Source: Planctomyces sp. SH-PL62
Lineage (GTDB): Bacteria; Planctomycetota; Planctomycetia; Planctomycetales; Planctomycetaceae
DNA: 64,000 nt
Direction: 5' to 3'
Assembly (NCBI GenBank): GCA_945893045.1
Contig: CAMDEA010000001.1
Coordinates: forward strand, 106,617 to 170,616
In this document: positions 35,851-45,680 of the stretch, piece by piece
Numbering within the stretch: position 1 is the first letter of the stretch
How the letters are laid out: every line of letters starts with the position of its first letter
Made by a program: the position numbers and the translations under genes
Notes under the pieces: generated by a model
Seen by the model: the letters and a program-made list of their open reading frames with translations, nothing else
Database searches by the model: none
What the model was told of the DNA's origin: nothing

Positions 35851-38436
35851 TTATTTTCCGGGGTCGATCGTCCTGGCGTTCAGTTCCAAACTCAGTGACT
35901 CAATTTGCCAATAGCTCATGACGGAACTGTCGGTGGCTTCCAGTTGCGTCAACTCCGGGCGGTCCGGGTCTCCGCCGGAGATCCGCAGCAGCAATCCGCC
36001 GTCCGCCGAGATGCTCAGCAGTTCGGGATCAGTGATCTCCAGCGACAGTGTGCCGACCGGATCGGTCCAGGTTTTCAACGGCACGATGGTTTTGGTTTTC
36101 GGTTGCAGGCCAGCCAACGTGAGCTTCCCCACCGGACCTTTGACCTGCACGGTGACTCGGCCACGTTCCACGGCGATCGGGAGCAGCACCGTGGGAATCT
36201 GAAACCGCAACCAAGTCTCGGCTGGTCGCGACTTCTCGATCCACTGGCGGCGCGGAGCATCCCACCAACCGGTCGGGGGCGTGTCATCGGGGCCATTCAC
36301 TCCCAGATAAGGCAGGAAAGGAGCGGCGATGCGCACCGCGGTCCCCGTTGCTGGACGTTGCAGTTTCAGAGGCACTGCCAGCAACGCCGATCCCAACGAC
36401 CGCTGTTTCTCGCCGAAACGGAAACCGATGTCCCAAGGTTCGGTCCAGACAAAGACGTGCGGGACTTCCGGGAAATCGTGACGTTGCGGATTCGCCAAGA
36501 GTTGTTGCAGCAAGCGCCGTCGTCGGCCTTGCTCGTCGCTTAACAATCCAGCCGCGAGGAACTGTTCGTTCGCCAGGACGTTGTCCGCCTGCGCCGTGAA
36601 CGTGCCGTCGCCGCGCAGGTCGACGCCGAATCGCCCGTCGCGAGTGGCCAACATCGCATCCGTGGGGCGGTACTCACCGGGCAGATGCAGATGGCCGGTC
36701 AGTCCCTCTGGCCCGAAGGTCGCGCGAGCTTCCAATCGTTTGGGAAACTCGGCGGCGGTCTGAAACGTGGCGCTGCGAAGTCCCGCAGTCTCCGGCAAGT
36801 GCTCCCACCGCCAAGTGCCGTGATCGGTCCACACCATGCGGCGTGTGGTGGCCTCCAGACCGGATGTCTCTGGCCACAGCCAACCCCCCTGCTGAGCGCT
36901 GATCGTGGCGATCCCCGCATCCGAGGAAAACAGACCGACCACTCCGGAGATGCGGACGTCGTCGGTTCCTGGAATCGCCTGCACAAGCTGCACATTGGCG
37001 ACGGTGGGAGGAACCGCGTTTCTCTGCTGCCGACCGAGCAACACCAAGATCACGCTGATGCCCAGCGCGATCCCCGGACCGATGGCTCCCAGCAACTCCA
37101 GCCGATTCTGACGCCGCAGCCAAGTCCCCAAACCCATCAACAGCGCACTGAATCCGAGCAACAGCCCCAGGATCATCGTGCGTGACGGGATCGCATAGCC
37201 GACATATTCCTGAGTCAGCGGTTCCAGGACGGTGTCGGGCAACAAACGTGGCGATCGAGTGCCAAAGAACTCCAGAGCCAAATTCGACATCGGTTCCAAG
37301 GTCGCGAACCTGGTCGGCGAGCGGAGGTCGGATTCCACGCTCGTCTCTGTCTGTGAGGAAAGCCGCCCAGGGTTTCGGACCGGGATCGTGTCGGCGGCCG
37401 TGCGGAGTCGCATCCAACCGCGCGGACCCAAGGTGGTCACAAGCAAACGGCCTTCACCGCAGGTCTTCCAGAAGGCAGCCGGCCAACCATCCACCGTGTA
37501 GACGACCTCCACGCCCGAAACCGCGACACGCACGAACTCGACAGGCTGCTCATAATCTTGGGTCGAAACAACTTTCTCGCCGAATCGCGGAGCTCCCAGT
37601 CGGATCGTCGTCAGCCCCACGCGATCGACGACTTCACCAGCGAATTCATCTCCCAACAAAAGTTGCAGCACGCGCGGATCGGTTTGATCCAGCATGACCC
37701 ACAAGCGTCCGCCGCCGAACAACCAACGGCGCATCGCCGCCAGTCCGGCGCTATCGTCGATGATGCGGCTGTCGGCCAGAACGATTTGATCAAGCATCTG
37801 CAAACTTTCTTCCCCCGCCGGCAGGAATTGGTCGAGCAGATTGGTCAATCGCCGCGTCCGCTGAGCGGCTAATCGCGAGGTGATGACGAGGTCCGCGTTT
37901 GCTTCATAATTCTCATCAAGAAATAACGTGCCCGGCGGCGGTGGATTGTCGGGAGCCTCGATGATCCCGGTCATGGCCTCTTCGTCCGTCACACGCAAGA
38001 GGCCGTCAAACTGCAGCGCCCCGCTATCACTGCGCAGCAACACTTCCCGCTCTTGGCGAGCATCCATCACGAGCGTGCGGATGTTGACGCTGCGGTTGGC
38101 TCCTGTCGGCGGTAATCGGAGAGGTTGCCAAGTCTGCAACTGAGATTTGGGAAGCATCCAAATCCGCCGGCCGTATTGCAGTGTCGGCTCGTTCTCAAAA
38201 AACGTGGAAACCAACAACTCCACCGGCGCATCGGTCGGATTCAGCAAATCCAGATTCACCTGGCCCCACATCTCCGACCGGTAGACGGCGATTCCGCCGG
38301 GTGCCACATGGATGATCGAACGGCCGATACCGCTGGGGATCTCTTCCGCCGGCGCGAGCGACGCCAACAGCAGGCCGCTGGCGATGACATGCGCGCCGAG
38401 TTTGCCAAAACGACACAGACCGCGACAACACATCAT
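35851..38436 (-). CDS. Large exported membrane protein associated with the ABC transporter
   Basis: 861 residues. It has an N-terminal signal sequence (VIASGLLLASLAPAEE), a beta-rich N-terminal region, then a Rossmann-like section (MLDQIVLADSRIIDD, RRWLFGGGRLWVMLDQ) resembling the ThuA/GATase-like domain used by planctomycete regulatory membrane proteins. Near residues 410-475 two membrane segments occur (TMILGLLLGFSALLMG and IALGISVILVLLG), and a long C-terminal extracytoplasmic part follows. I cannot assign a function. Its place just upstream of the ABC ATPase gene on the same strand suggests it partners that transporter. Confidence 0.8.
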   Translation of the reverse strand: MMCCRGLCRFGKLGAHVIASGLLLASLAPAEEIPSGIGRSIIHVAPGGIAVYRSEMWGQVNLDLLNPTDAPVELLVSTFFENEPTLQYGRRIWMLPKSQLQTWQPLRLPPTGANRSVNIRTLVMDARQEREVLLRSDSGALQFDGLLRVTDEEAMTGIIEAPDNPPPPGTLFLDENYEANADLVITSRLAAQRTRRLTNLLDQFLPAGEESLQMLDQIVLADSRIIDDSAGLAAMRRWLFGGGRLWVMLDQTDPRVLQLLLGDEFAGEVVDRVGLTTIRLGAPRFGEKVVSTQDYEQPVEFVRVAVSGVEVVYTVDGWPAAFWKTCGEGRLLVTTLGPRGWMRLRTAADTIPVRNPGRLSSQTETSVESDLRSPTRFATLEPMSNLALEFFGTRSPRLLPDTVLEPLTQEYVGYAIPSRTMILGLLLGFSALLMGLGTWLRRQNRLELLGAIGPGIALGISVILVLLGRQQRNAVPPTVANVQLVQAIPGTDDVRISGVVGLFSSDAGIATISAQQGGWLWPETSGLEATTRRMVWTDHGTWRWEHLPETAGLRSATFQTAAEFPKRLEARATFGPEGLTGHLHLPGEYRPTDAMLATRDGRFGVDLRGDGTFTAQADNVLANEQFLAAGLLSDEQGRRRRLLQQLLANPQRHDFPEVPHVFVWTEPWDIGFRFGEKQRSLGSALLAVPLKLQRPATGTAVRIAAPFLPYLGVNGPDDTPPTGWWDAPRRQWIEKSRPAETWLRFQIPTVLLPIAVERGRVTVQVKGPVGKLTLAGLQPKTKTIVPLKTWTDPVGTLSLEITDPELLSISADGGLLLRISGGDPDRPELTQLEATDSSVMSYWQIESLSLELNARTIDPGK

Positions 38437-38577
38437 GGCACGACCATTGACCGTGGAAGAGGATTCGTCGGAACCTCAAATCCGTGTCGGCCAATGTAGC
38501 GTGAATGCAGACCAGCTCGAAGCGAGGGCGAAATAAGGATCTTGATGCGACGACCGGACACAACCAAAGAGAACCGC

Positions 38578-38669
38578 AGTTGGAACACTAATCGACGCTA
38601 ATCTTCGCTAATTCGGACAGTGCGGCTGTCATGAATTAGCGAAGATTAGCGTCGATTAGTGTTCCAACT
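38578..38669. repeat. Palindromic element with perfect 37-bp arms (CTAATC type), copy 1
   Basis: Arms 38578-38614 and 38633-38669 are perfect inverse complements of 37 bp with an 18-nt loop. It is related to the copy at 60098-60195 and shares the flank CAACCAAAGAGAAC with it. It lies beyond the end of the OmpA-like gene. Confidence 0.95.
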
Positions 38670-38684
38670 CTTCTTCTACGAAGT

Positions 38685-39473
38685 TCAGCTTCGCGGCTGT
38701 TCCCAGGCGGCGACGTCTTTCGCGTCCGGGGCGAGGATGTAGATTTCCACGCGGCGATTTTTCGCTTTGGCTTTCGGGTCTTTGCTGCTGGTGACTGACT
38801 CGTACATGGAAGCTCCGGCGGCGCGCATCCGTCGTTCATCCACCTTGTTCTTCTTAAGCGCGAGCAACACGGAGTTCGCACGGTTGGTGGAAAGGTGCCA
38901 GTTGGTGGGATGCTTGGCTTTGGTCGAAGCTTTCACGATCGGACGGTCGTCCGTGTGGCCGACGATTTGAATGCGGAGTTGCTTGGTCGCTCCCTCGTTC
39001 AGCAAAGCGGAGACGGCCTTGAGAGCCGCGTCGGCTTGTGGACGGATTTCGTCGCTGCCGGATTCAAACAGCAGATCGGAATCCAGTTTGGCGACGCCAG
39101 TATTTCTGTCGAATTCGATGCCCGGATAGCGTCTCACCAAATCCTCAAAGCGAGAATTAGCTTCGTCGGACAGCGGACTGGAACGCCCCGCGTTCTTGAA
39201 TCGCTCCGCCATCTGCGCGCGTTCGTCGTTCAGGTTCCTGATTCGCTCATTGGCAACGTTGAGGTTGCCCTTGAGCTGATCGTTCTGCTGTTGCAGTTGG
39301 GCCATCGACTGCGACATCGACTTGTTCTGCCCCCAGAGTTGTGCTGACCGGTACTGGCTTTGGCGATGCGTCGTTCTGGGCACGAAGCCATTGTTCATGC
39401 AGCCGGTCAACGGCGCGGTGAGCAGTCCAAACAGGCACCAAACGGCCCATCGGTTCCGAAGAAAATGCGACAT
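38685..39473 (-). CDS. OmpA-family lipoprotein
   Basis: 262 residues from the ATG at 39473, the start that gives a lipobox (PLTGC, Cys25). A coiled coil (about residues 45-95) precedes a C-terminal OmpA-like domain with the peptidoglycan-contact pattern QIVGHTDDRPI, NWHLSTNRANSVL and KAKNRRVEIYI. Such proteins anchor the outer membrane to peptidoglycan or join Tol/Pal-like or motor-stator functions. The isolated gene has no partners that point to one of these roles. Confidence 0.93.
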   Translation of the reverse strand: MSHFLRNRWAVWCLFGLLTAPLTGCMNNGFVPRTTHRQSQYRSAQLWGQNKSMSQSMAQLQQQNDQLKGNLNVANERIRNLNDERAQMAERFKNAGRSSPLSDEANSRFEDLVRRYPGIEFDRNTGVAKLDSDLLFESGSDEIRPQADAALKAVSALLNEGATKQLRIQIVGHTDDRPIVKASTKAKHPTNWHLSTNRANSVLLALKKNKVDERRMRAAGASMYESVTSSKDPKAKAKNRRVEIYILAPDAKDVAAWEQPRS

Positions 39474-39961
39474 GAGAGAGGACTCCGTTCGAGGCGGCAA
39501 AGCCACGGCGAGTCACGACGTCGTGTCGGGCGGGACCGACGCGCGGCGACGAACCAGTGCCTTGCGCAAAGAAGACTGTCGGAGAAGATGGAAGGAGGGG
39601 AAATCGAAGGGGCGAGTTGAGGCAGGGTCCGCTTCAGGCCGAGAACTGCGAGTGGGAAGGACTCCCGGAGGAAGGGGCGATGCCCTCGGCCGAACGAAGC
39701 GGGCGGGGTTGTAGTCGCATCTGAAAAACGTGCCAAGTCGAATCTGAGGATTTTTCCGGCGCATGGCTCGTTGTCATCGAACCTGTGAGGCGGCTGTTTG
39801 TGATGCGCGGTGGCGAAACTTCTTGCTCACGCCGTTCCGGCCTTTAGAATCTGATACCACGTTCCCACAACCGCCTTTCCGAGCATGGTTTGCAAGGCTC
39901 GGTTGTGCCGGTGGCGACAGTCGAGACAATGAATCGGACCGAATCTAGGAGTCGGTGAGTC
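39474..39961. other. Divergent intergenic region
   Basis: About 490 bases between the divergent OmpA-like and acidic-repeat genes. Both promoters should be here, but I could not pick out a convincing pair of boxes. The small frames present have no conserved features. Confidence 0.45.
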
Positions 39962-41920
39962 ATGGCGACCAAACGATATCTCAACATTGACGAAGCTGCG
40001 GCAAAGCTCGGGATGAGCAAAGAGGGGTTGAATAAACTTCGCTCAAAGGGAGAGGTTCGCGGCTTTGCCGATCGCGGAACGTTCAAGTTCAAGGAAGAGG
40101 ACATTGACGAACTCAGTCGCCGCCTGCAGACATCGTCGGATCCCGACGTGCAGATGATCGGCGAAGACGACGGCTCGGTGCTGGACGACGACCACGCGGC
40201 CGATGGATCAGGCTTGGGAAGCGCACCGTCGGTCATTCGCCAACTGAGTGGCGACGCGCCGAGCATCGATCCGGAAAGCGGCGACTCCGCCGGCAGCATC
40301 TTCGATGACTTCGGAGGGGGCGGCGCGTCCGACAGCGACGTGCGGCTGGTGATGGACGATCGCTTGGATGCCGGCCACGACAGCGGTCCCGACGTCATGT
40401 TGCAATTTCAAGAGTCCGACAGCGACGTCCGATTGTCCTCGGACAGCGGCCGGATCAATCTGAACGATTCGGACAGCGACGTACAATTGGCGTCCGATGT
40501 GCCGACCGCGGCACCCGACAGCGTTCTGAAATTGGGACTGAGTGATTCCGACAGCGACGTGCGTCTGGATGACGGCAGCAGCACACGGTTCGCCACGCCT
40601 GAGAGTGATAGCGATGTGATGCTCGCGCCGGATCCCTCGGATTCCGGCAAGCTGGTGCCGAAGCCCGATAGTGACAGCGACGTCATGCTCGTCAGCGAAG
40701 AACCGGATTCGGACAGCGATGTCCATCTGGCGGGAGAGGATTCCGGCCTGCCGATCGGAATGGAGAGTGACAGCGACGTGCAGTTGATCTCCGCCGATTC
40801 TGACAGCGATGTGCGGTTGCTGGACGACTCGCGCATTCCCGGTCCGAAGTCGAAGATCAAGAAGGACAGTGACAGCGACGTGGCGGTGCTGCCCGACAGC
40901 GGCGTGAGCTTAACTGGCGGTAGCGGCGTTGGCCCGAAGAGCGGTATTCGTGGCGGTGGTTCGTCGGTCTTGATGGACGACAGCGACATTGCGCTCGACG
41001 GAGGCAGCGGTATTTCGCTGACCAGCCAAAGCGGCATCAATCTGGTTGGTCCGCAAAGCGGTATCTCGCTGGATAATGTCTCCGACAGCGGCGTGTCGCT
41101 GGAGAAGCGGAGACAAGACGATGACGACAGCGGCCTCTCGTTGTTCGCGGACGAGGACGAGGGGGGTATCACGCTGGCGGGGGACAGCGGCATCGCTCTG
41201 CAAATGAACGACGACAGCGGCATCGCCCTGTCTGGCGATGATGACGAGGACGCCGGCATCACGCTGGCCGAGACCGGCACCGACAGCGGTCTCTCGCTGA
41301 AGGATGACGACGGCGACTTACGGCTCACCGAGACCATGCCGGCCATGAAGATCCCCAAGGGAACGAAAGGCAAAAAGAAGCCGGCCGCTGACGAAGACGG
41401 CATGGGCGACACGATGCTCGAAGTCCCGTCGCTCGAAATGGAAGAGGAACCGGAAGCTGTCGAGAGCGATTTCGAGATCGGTGCGGTGGACGGTGGCAGC
41501 ACCGGCGATACCAGCGTGCTGCTCTTCGACGACGAGGACGAGACCGACGACGGCGGAGCCGCGATGGTCAAGAAGAAGGCCGAAGAAGTTGAAGACGAGG
41601 ATGCCTTTGAATTCAGCGAGAGCGAAGAGGAAGAAGTGGCCGAGAGCGAAGACGTCTTCGCCGGCGATGAAGCCTTTGAAGAGGAGAGCGAGTTCGGTGA
41701 CGAAGCCGAACTGGAGACTTCCTCCGCGAAAGCAACTGTTGGCGTCGCGGTCGAGTATCCTTGGGGCGGCGGCTTGATCTCGATGCTGGCCGTTTCCTCG
41801 GTCGTCATGCTGATGTGCGGCATGGCCTCCATCGACCTCGTCCGCAGCATGTGGGGTCATCAAGGCTACAGCGCCGCCAACGGCTGGCTCATCGAAACGC
41901 TCGGTGGTCTGTTCAAGTAA
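39962..41920 (+). CDS. Helix-turn-helix, acidic-repeat, single-TM protein
   Basis: 652 residues with GGAG upstream of the ATG. The first about 55 residues are a MerR/excisionase-type helix-turn-helix (YLNIDEAAAKLGMSKEGL, RGTFKFKEEDIDEL). Next come repeats rich in Asp/Ser: about a dozen copies of SDSDV(R/Q/M)L, then about ten of DSGI(S/A)L, then a strongly acidic stretch. One hydrophobic segment near the C-terminus (residues about 606-625) is followed by a short tail. The combination of a DNA-binding-like head with a membrane anchor is unusual; the head could instead bind a protein. Not recognised as a characterised family. Confidence 0.85.
   Translation: MATKRYLNIDEAAAKLGMSKEGLNKLRSKGEVRGFADRGTFKFKEEDIDELSRRLQTSSDPDVQMIGEDDGSVLDDDHAADGSGLGSAPSVIRQLSGDAPSIDPESGDSAGSIFDDFGGGGASDSDVRLVMDDRLDAGHDSGPDVMLQFQESDSDVRLSSDSGRINLNDSDSDVQLASDVPTAAPDSVLKLGLSDSDSDVRLDDGSSTRFATPESDSDVMLAPDPSDSGKLVPKPDSDSDVMLVSEEPDSDSDVHLAGEDSGLPIGMESDSDVQLISADSDSDVRLLDDSRIPGPKSKIKKDSDSDVAVLPDSGVSLTGGSGVGPKSGIRGGGSSVLMDDSDIALDGGSGISLTSQSGINLVGPQSGISLDNVSDSGVSLEKRRQDDDDSGLSLFADEDEGGITLAGDSGIALQMNDDSGIALSGDDDEDAGITLAETGTDSGLSLKDDDGDLRLTETMPAMKIPKGTKGKKKPAADEDGMGDTMLEVPSLEMEEEPEAVESDFEIGAVDGGSTGDTSVLLFDDEDETDDGGAAMVKKKAEEVEDEDAFEFSESEEEEVAESEDVFAGDEAFEEESEFGDEAELETSSAKATVGVAVEYPWGGGLISMLAVSSVVMLMCGMASIDLVRSMWGHQGYSAANGWLIETLGGLFK
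40325..40885 (+). repeat. Coding repeat of SDSDV(R/Q/M)L units
   Basis: About 12 units with the core GACAGCGACGT-like sequence spaced irregularly at roughly 36-75 bp, followed by a second series of DSGI-type units to about 41300. The spacing always preserves frame. Codon use varies between units, so the array is older than the 15-bp array at 6225. Confidence 0.75.
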
Positions 41921-41958
41921 TCCTTGATTGCCGACGTTTGAGTGCCCCATGTTTCCGC

Positions 41959-42186
41959 CCCCATCCAGCTCGCTTGGATGGAGCGAACGATGGTGAGCTA
42001 AAGCGCAATCAACCTACCTGGCCTCAGACCCCATCCGCCTCGTGCGGATGGTGAAGTAGATCGCTGGGGTGCCGACAACGCTCAAGAATCTGATTCACCA
42101 TCCAGACGAGCTGGATGGGGTCTCACGGACTAATTACTGCTGGGTTAGCTCGCCATCTCTGGTTCCATCCAGGCGAGCTGGATGGG
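41959..42186. repeat. Compound palindrome of CCATCC..GGATGG units
   Basis: Four units of the type CCCCATCC-AGCTCG-TTGGATGG occur, arranged as an outer pair (about 41959-41981 and 42164-42186) and an inner pair (about 42027-42055 and 42094-42122), with GATGGTGAGCTA/TAGCTCGCCATC between. This fills the gap between the acidic-repeat gene and the convergent lipoprotein gene. Confidence 0.85.
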
Positions 42187-42240
42187 GACCGAAAACATCA
42201 CCCCTCGAAATCGTGTGCGTCGGGCATTTGCAATCGAAAC

Positions 42241-43011
42241 TTATTCCGCCGCTTCGATGGCGATCTTCCAGCGTGCCTGCAACTCTTGGTTCGAGCCTCC
42301 CTGAGCGTCGCGGACTTGCACGCGCAGGCGATTGGCTCGCTCATCCGCTGTTGCGACGCCGACCAGCAGAATGATTTCCTCGTTCGCACCCATTTGAGCC
42401 ACCGGCGCGAACTCCATCTTGCCGATCGTAGGCTGCGAAACCGTCTCTCCCTCTTTGGAGACAAGCGGCGCGTTCGCGGGCGAACTGATGATGACGGCGA
42501 CTTGTGTCGCCGGCTGGCTGCCGATGTTGCGCACACGGACTCGGCACCAGGTGGTGTTGGCCGGAGCTTCGGTCGTGGGTGACTTGGTGATCGGTGCGGC
42601 CTGAGTGACCACCGGAGCGGCCGCCGTCGCCGAGGTCGGGCTGACCGGTGGCGCGGGGAGCAGTTCGACGTTGGCCGGTGCCGGAGTCAACGGCTTGATC
42701 GGAGCCTGTGACGGCGTGTTCGACGGCCGAGTGGTCGCGTTCGCCGTTGGTCTCGTGGGGTTGGCATTGTGCGCCAACTGTTGCACGGGCGCGTTTTGGG
42801 GTTTTGGTGAGCGTTTGGTTCCGGATTCCCAGACATCTTCCACGCGTTCGTTCGTGCGTGCGAACATGTCGCCAGTCGCACGCCACGGCTGAGCGACGTT
42901 TTGGGCCACCTGGTCCCAACTCGCGCACCCCGACACACAGCCGAGCGACAGCGCGGCCCAGGACAACCAACTCGAACAACTCTGGCAACCGAATGGAAAG
43001 CGCGATGTCAT
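42241..43011 (-). CDS. Putative lipoprotein with C-terminal beta-sandwich domain
   Basis: 256 residues from the ATG at 43011, which has AGGAG at the right distance. It has a signal peptide with a lipobox-like CVSGC (Cys29; LSLGC at 25 is possible). A Pro/Thr/Ala-rich linker of about 110 residues leads to a C-terminal domain (WCRVRVRNIGSQPATQVAV onward) resembling the CARDB/DUF11 beta-sandwich fold used by surface proteins. It is the last gene of the four-gene operon that begins at 48092, starting 43 bp after the HEAT gene. Confidence 0.82.
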   Translation of the reverse strand: MTSRFPFGCQSCSSWLSWAALSLGCVSGCASWDQVAQNVAQPWRATGDMFARTNERVEDVWESGTKRSPKPQNAPVQQLAHNANPTRPTANATTRPSNTPSQAPIKPLTPAPANVELLPAPPVSPTSATAAAPVVTQAAPITKSPTTEAPANTTWCRVRVRNIGSQPATQVAVIISSPANAPLVSKEGETVSQPTIGKMEFAPVAQMGANEEIILLVGVATADERANRLRVQVRDAQGGSNQELQARWKIAIEAAE

Positions 43012-43054
43012 TTGTCTGTCTCCTGTAAACTGGACCCTGATCTCTTTCACTTGT

Positions 43055-45652
43055 TCAGGCCGCTCCGGCGAGCGACTCGGTGATTCGTTGCAGCGCGGCT
43101 TGCGCGGCGACGCGGACTTTGGCAGCGATGTCGCTGATGGCCGCGACCTGCAAGGCGGTCGTGGCTTCGCGACCGTGTTGGCCGAACCGGCCCAACGTCG
43201 TCGCGGCGTAACGGCGCACCTCGGAGTTCGAGTCGGTCAGCGACTGCATGAGTTCTTGCACCATCGGTCGGCTGACGACTCCGAAGTGCCCCAGACAATC
43301 GGCGGCCGCGCTGCGCACGTCCGCATTCACGTCATGCAGCGCGATCAGTAGCGGAGCCACCGCGGAACGTGCCTCGGCTCCCACTCGGCCCAGCGCGTGG
43401 ATCAGCGACCGCCGCACATCGGGATTGCGATGACTCAGCGACGCGATCATCTCCGGCACGGCGGACGCGCCCAGTCGCGACAGCTCTTGCGACGCACGCC
43501 AACGCACGTCGCTGTCGGCGTCTTCCAACTGAGCGATGAAGTCGGTCGCGTCGAGAATGTGTTCGTTGTGAGTCACCGGTTCCGCCGCGACGGTCTGTTC
43601 CGGGCAAAACAGCTTCAACACATTGGCTGCCGGAGAACTTGGCGAGCGGGGCGGCGTCAGCCCCCCGGTGGTCACGACAGCCGCAGAACACCGGGGGGCT
43701 GACGCCGCCCCGCTCGCCGGTGAGTCAATCGCTCGACCATTCCCCAACACCGCAGCCGCGCACCGTCGCACATCTGCATCCGAGTCATTCAGCGAACGAT
43801 GCAAGTCAGCGGCCGAGCCAACCGCGTCGATCAATCCCAGTGCCGTCACCGCGCAGCGCCGCACGCCGCCGTCCGGATCGCCGAGCGCGTTCCGCAAGGC
43901 CGGCCGAGCGACGGCGGTGTCCGCCCCGATGCCCCCTAAGGCCGAGGCGCTATTGCGGCGCACCGACACATCGGGATCGGACACCAACCGCGCTAATTCT
44001 TCACCGGCTCGCCGAGCGGCCGGGCCGATCTGCCCCAATGCGAACGCCGCGCGTGTCCGCACAGTGGGTAATTCATCGGACAATGCCGCACGCAATGCCG
44101 GAACCGCTTCCATTGCGTAGGGACCAAACGCAGACAGCGCGAACGCCGCCGCCGCACGCACGCGCGGATCGGTATCGGACAACGCCGACGTCAATTGCGG
44201 CACGGCATCAATCGCGCCGAGTCCGATTTGTCCCAGCGTGACCGCCGCCGCTTGTCGCACACCGGCATCCGCGTCCTGCAACGCCTGCACGATCTGCGGC
44301 ACGGCGGAGATCGACACTGCCGTCACGGATCGACGACGTGAGTTCGAGTCGTCATCGCTCACAGCTTGGCCAAAAACAACATCGTGTTTTGCCAAGCACA
44401 AACGGTCTAATGTCTCATTGGTCACTTGGCCTTGATCCCTGGCCATGACTGAATCCGTGGGGAGCAATCCGATTGACCCCGCGGATTCAGACACGGCCGC
44501 GGATGAAGACAGTCGTTCGTCGATACGTGATGTTGGATTGATGTTGGGCTGCGCCTTCGCCGCCGTGCGACGTGACAAGCCATACCACAACAGTCCCAGA
44601 CCGATGCACGACGCCAATCCGGCGAGCGTCCATCTCCAAGCTCCGTCCGAGGACGCTTGCGGCTGCGATGTCGAATTCCGTGCGGCCAGAGATTTCACCG
44701 GCGAGGGATCGCTGGCTGGCGCTGGCGAGTGAACGTGTTCTTCGCCCGCGATCAATTGGATGCCGTCCGTCAATTGTCGAAATTGCTCGGCGAGCCGCGC
44801 GACTTCGGCCGAGTCTTTTCCATGACCGGCCAGCGTCTTCGCGGCGATGTCGCAGGGGCGACGCAATGCGGTGCGCTGTTCCGCCTGGAGTCGATTCCAA
44901 CGTTGATCCACATCGTCCGCGAGTCGTCCCAGTGTTCGCAGCGCCGCCGCGCGGACATGTTCATCGAGATCATCCGCCGCGTTGGCCAGCGCGGGGATCG
45001 CCCCAGCGGCGGGCAAGCCCAGATCACCCAGCAGCACGGCCGCCGCCAATCGGAGATCGTCATTGGCGGTCGCGAAGACTCGACCCAGATGCGGAACGAG
45101 CATTCGCTTTTCGTCGTCGTCCCAATGCGATCGGATCACCACCGCTGTGGCAATCGCTTCGGATTGCACTTCGGCCACGGGGCATTGCAAGCATTCGCAC
45201 AACGCCCCCAGCGCGGCGCTGTGTTTGGTGACACAGACCGTTCGTACTGCGATCAGTGCGGCGCAGCGAACATCCACGTCGCGATCCAGAGTGGCCTGCC
45301 ACAACGCGGATTCCGCACGCCATGCTTTGCGGCCGAGATGTCCTAACGACGTCGCTGCCGCACACCGGACTTTGGCATCCTGATCCGCGAGCGCGGCGGT
45401 CAACTCCGCGGAGAAGTCGCTGACCGCGCCCCCCATTTGACTCAGTGCCCAAGCCGATGACTGGCGGACCAGTCGTGACTCGTCGCTCAATCCCTCCGCC
45501 AGCGCGGGAATCGCGTAGAGGTCTTGCGTCTGTCCCGCGTGGATCGCTTGAGCGGCCAGTTGTTCCGGATCGTCGGCGAAGAGAGACGATCCGGCCGCGC
45601 AGGAAATCGCGCAGCCGAGCCACATCAGGCTTGAGATCGTCAGTCGTCGCAT
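43055..45652 (-). CDS. Exported HEAT-repeat protein with central TM segment
   Basis: 865 residues from the ATG at 45652, preceded by GGAG at 8 nt; upstream in-frame sequence is antisense of the neighbouring gene. A signal peptide (ending near SSLFADD) is followed by HEAT/PBS-lyase-type repeats (about 30-300), a TM segment at about 340-358 (LAGLASCIGLGLLWYGL) and a second HEAT block (about 450-860). The phrases DSDADVRRCAAAVLGN and DPDVSVRRNSASALGG show the repeat well. A palindromic element at 43641-43718 encodes residues about 645-671 in the linker between HEAT blocks. It probably acts as a membrane-bound scaffold together with the other operon products. Confidence 0.87.
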   Translation of the reverse strand: MRRLTISSLMWLGCAISCAAGSSLFADDPEQLAAQAIHAGQTQDLYAIPALAEGLSDESRLVRQSSAWALSQMGGAVSDFSAELTAALADQDAKVRCAAATSLGHLGRKAWRAESALWQATLDRDVDVRCAALIAVRTVCVTKHSAALGALCECLQCPVAEVQSEAIATAVVIRSHWDDDEKRMLVPHLGRVFATANDDLRLAAAVLLGDLGLPAAGAIPALANAADDLDEHVRAAALRTLGRLADDVDQRWNRLQAEQRTALRRPCDIAAKTLAGHGKDSAEVARLAEQFRQLTDGIQLIAGEEHVHSPAPASDPSPVKSLAARNSTSQPQASSDGAWRWTLAGLASCIGLGLLWYGLSRRTAAKAQPNINPTSRIDERLSSSAAVSESAGSIGLLPTDSVMARDQGQVTNETLDRLCLAKHDVVFGQAVSDDDSNSRRRSVTAVSISAVPQIVQALQDADAGVRQAAAVTLGQIGLGAIDAVPQLTSALSDTDPRVRAAAAFALSAFGPYAMEAVPALRAALSDELPTVRTRAAFALGQIGPAARRAGEELARLVSDPDVSVRRNSASALGGIGADTAVARPALRNALGDPDGGVRRCAVTALGLIDAVGSAADLHRSLNDSDADVRRCAAAVLGNGRAIDSPASGAASAPRCSAAVVTTGGLTPPRSPSSPAANVLKLFCPEQTVAAEPVTHNEHILDATDFIAQLEDADSDVRWRASQELSRLGASAVPEMIASLSHRNPDVRRSLIHALGRVGAEARSAVAPLLIALHDVNADVRSAAADCLGHFGVVSRPMVQELMQSLTDSNSEVRRYAATTLGRFGQHGREATTALQVAAISDIAAKVRVAAQAALQRITESLAGAA
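43641..43718. repeat. Palindromic element inside the HEAT-repeat gene
   Basis: Perfect 30-bp arms, 43641-43670 and 43689-43718, with an 18-nt loop, of the GGCGAGCGGGGCGGCGTCA family. It does not break the frame and encodes a Pro/Ser/Ala-rich linker stretch that includes TTGGLTPPRSP. Confidence 0.95.
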
Positions 45653-45680
45653 GGGTTCGTCTCCGTGGGGAGGTCCGCCG

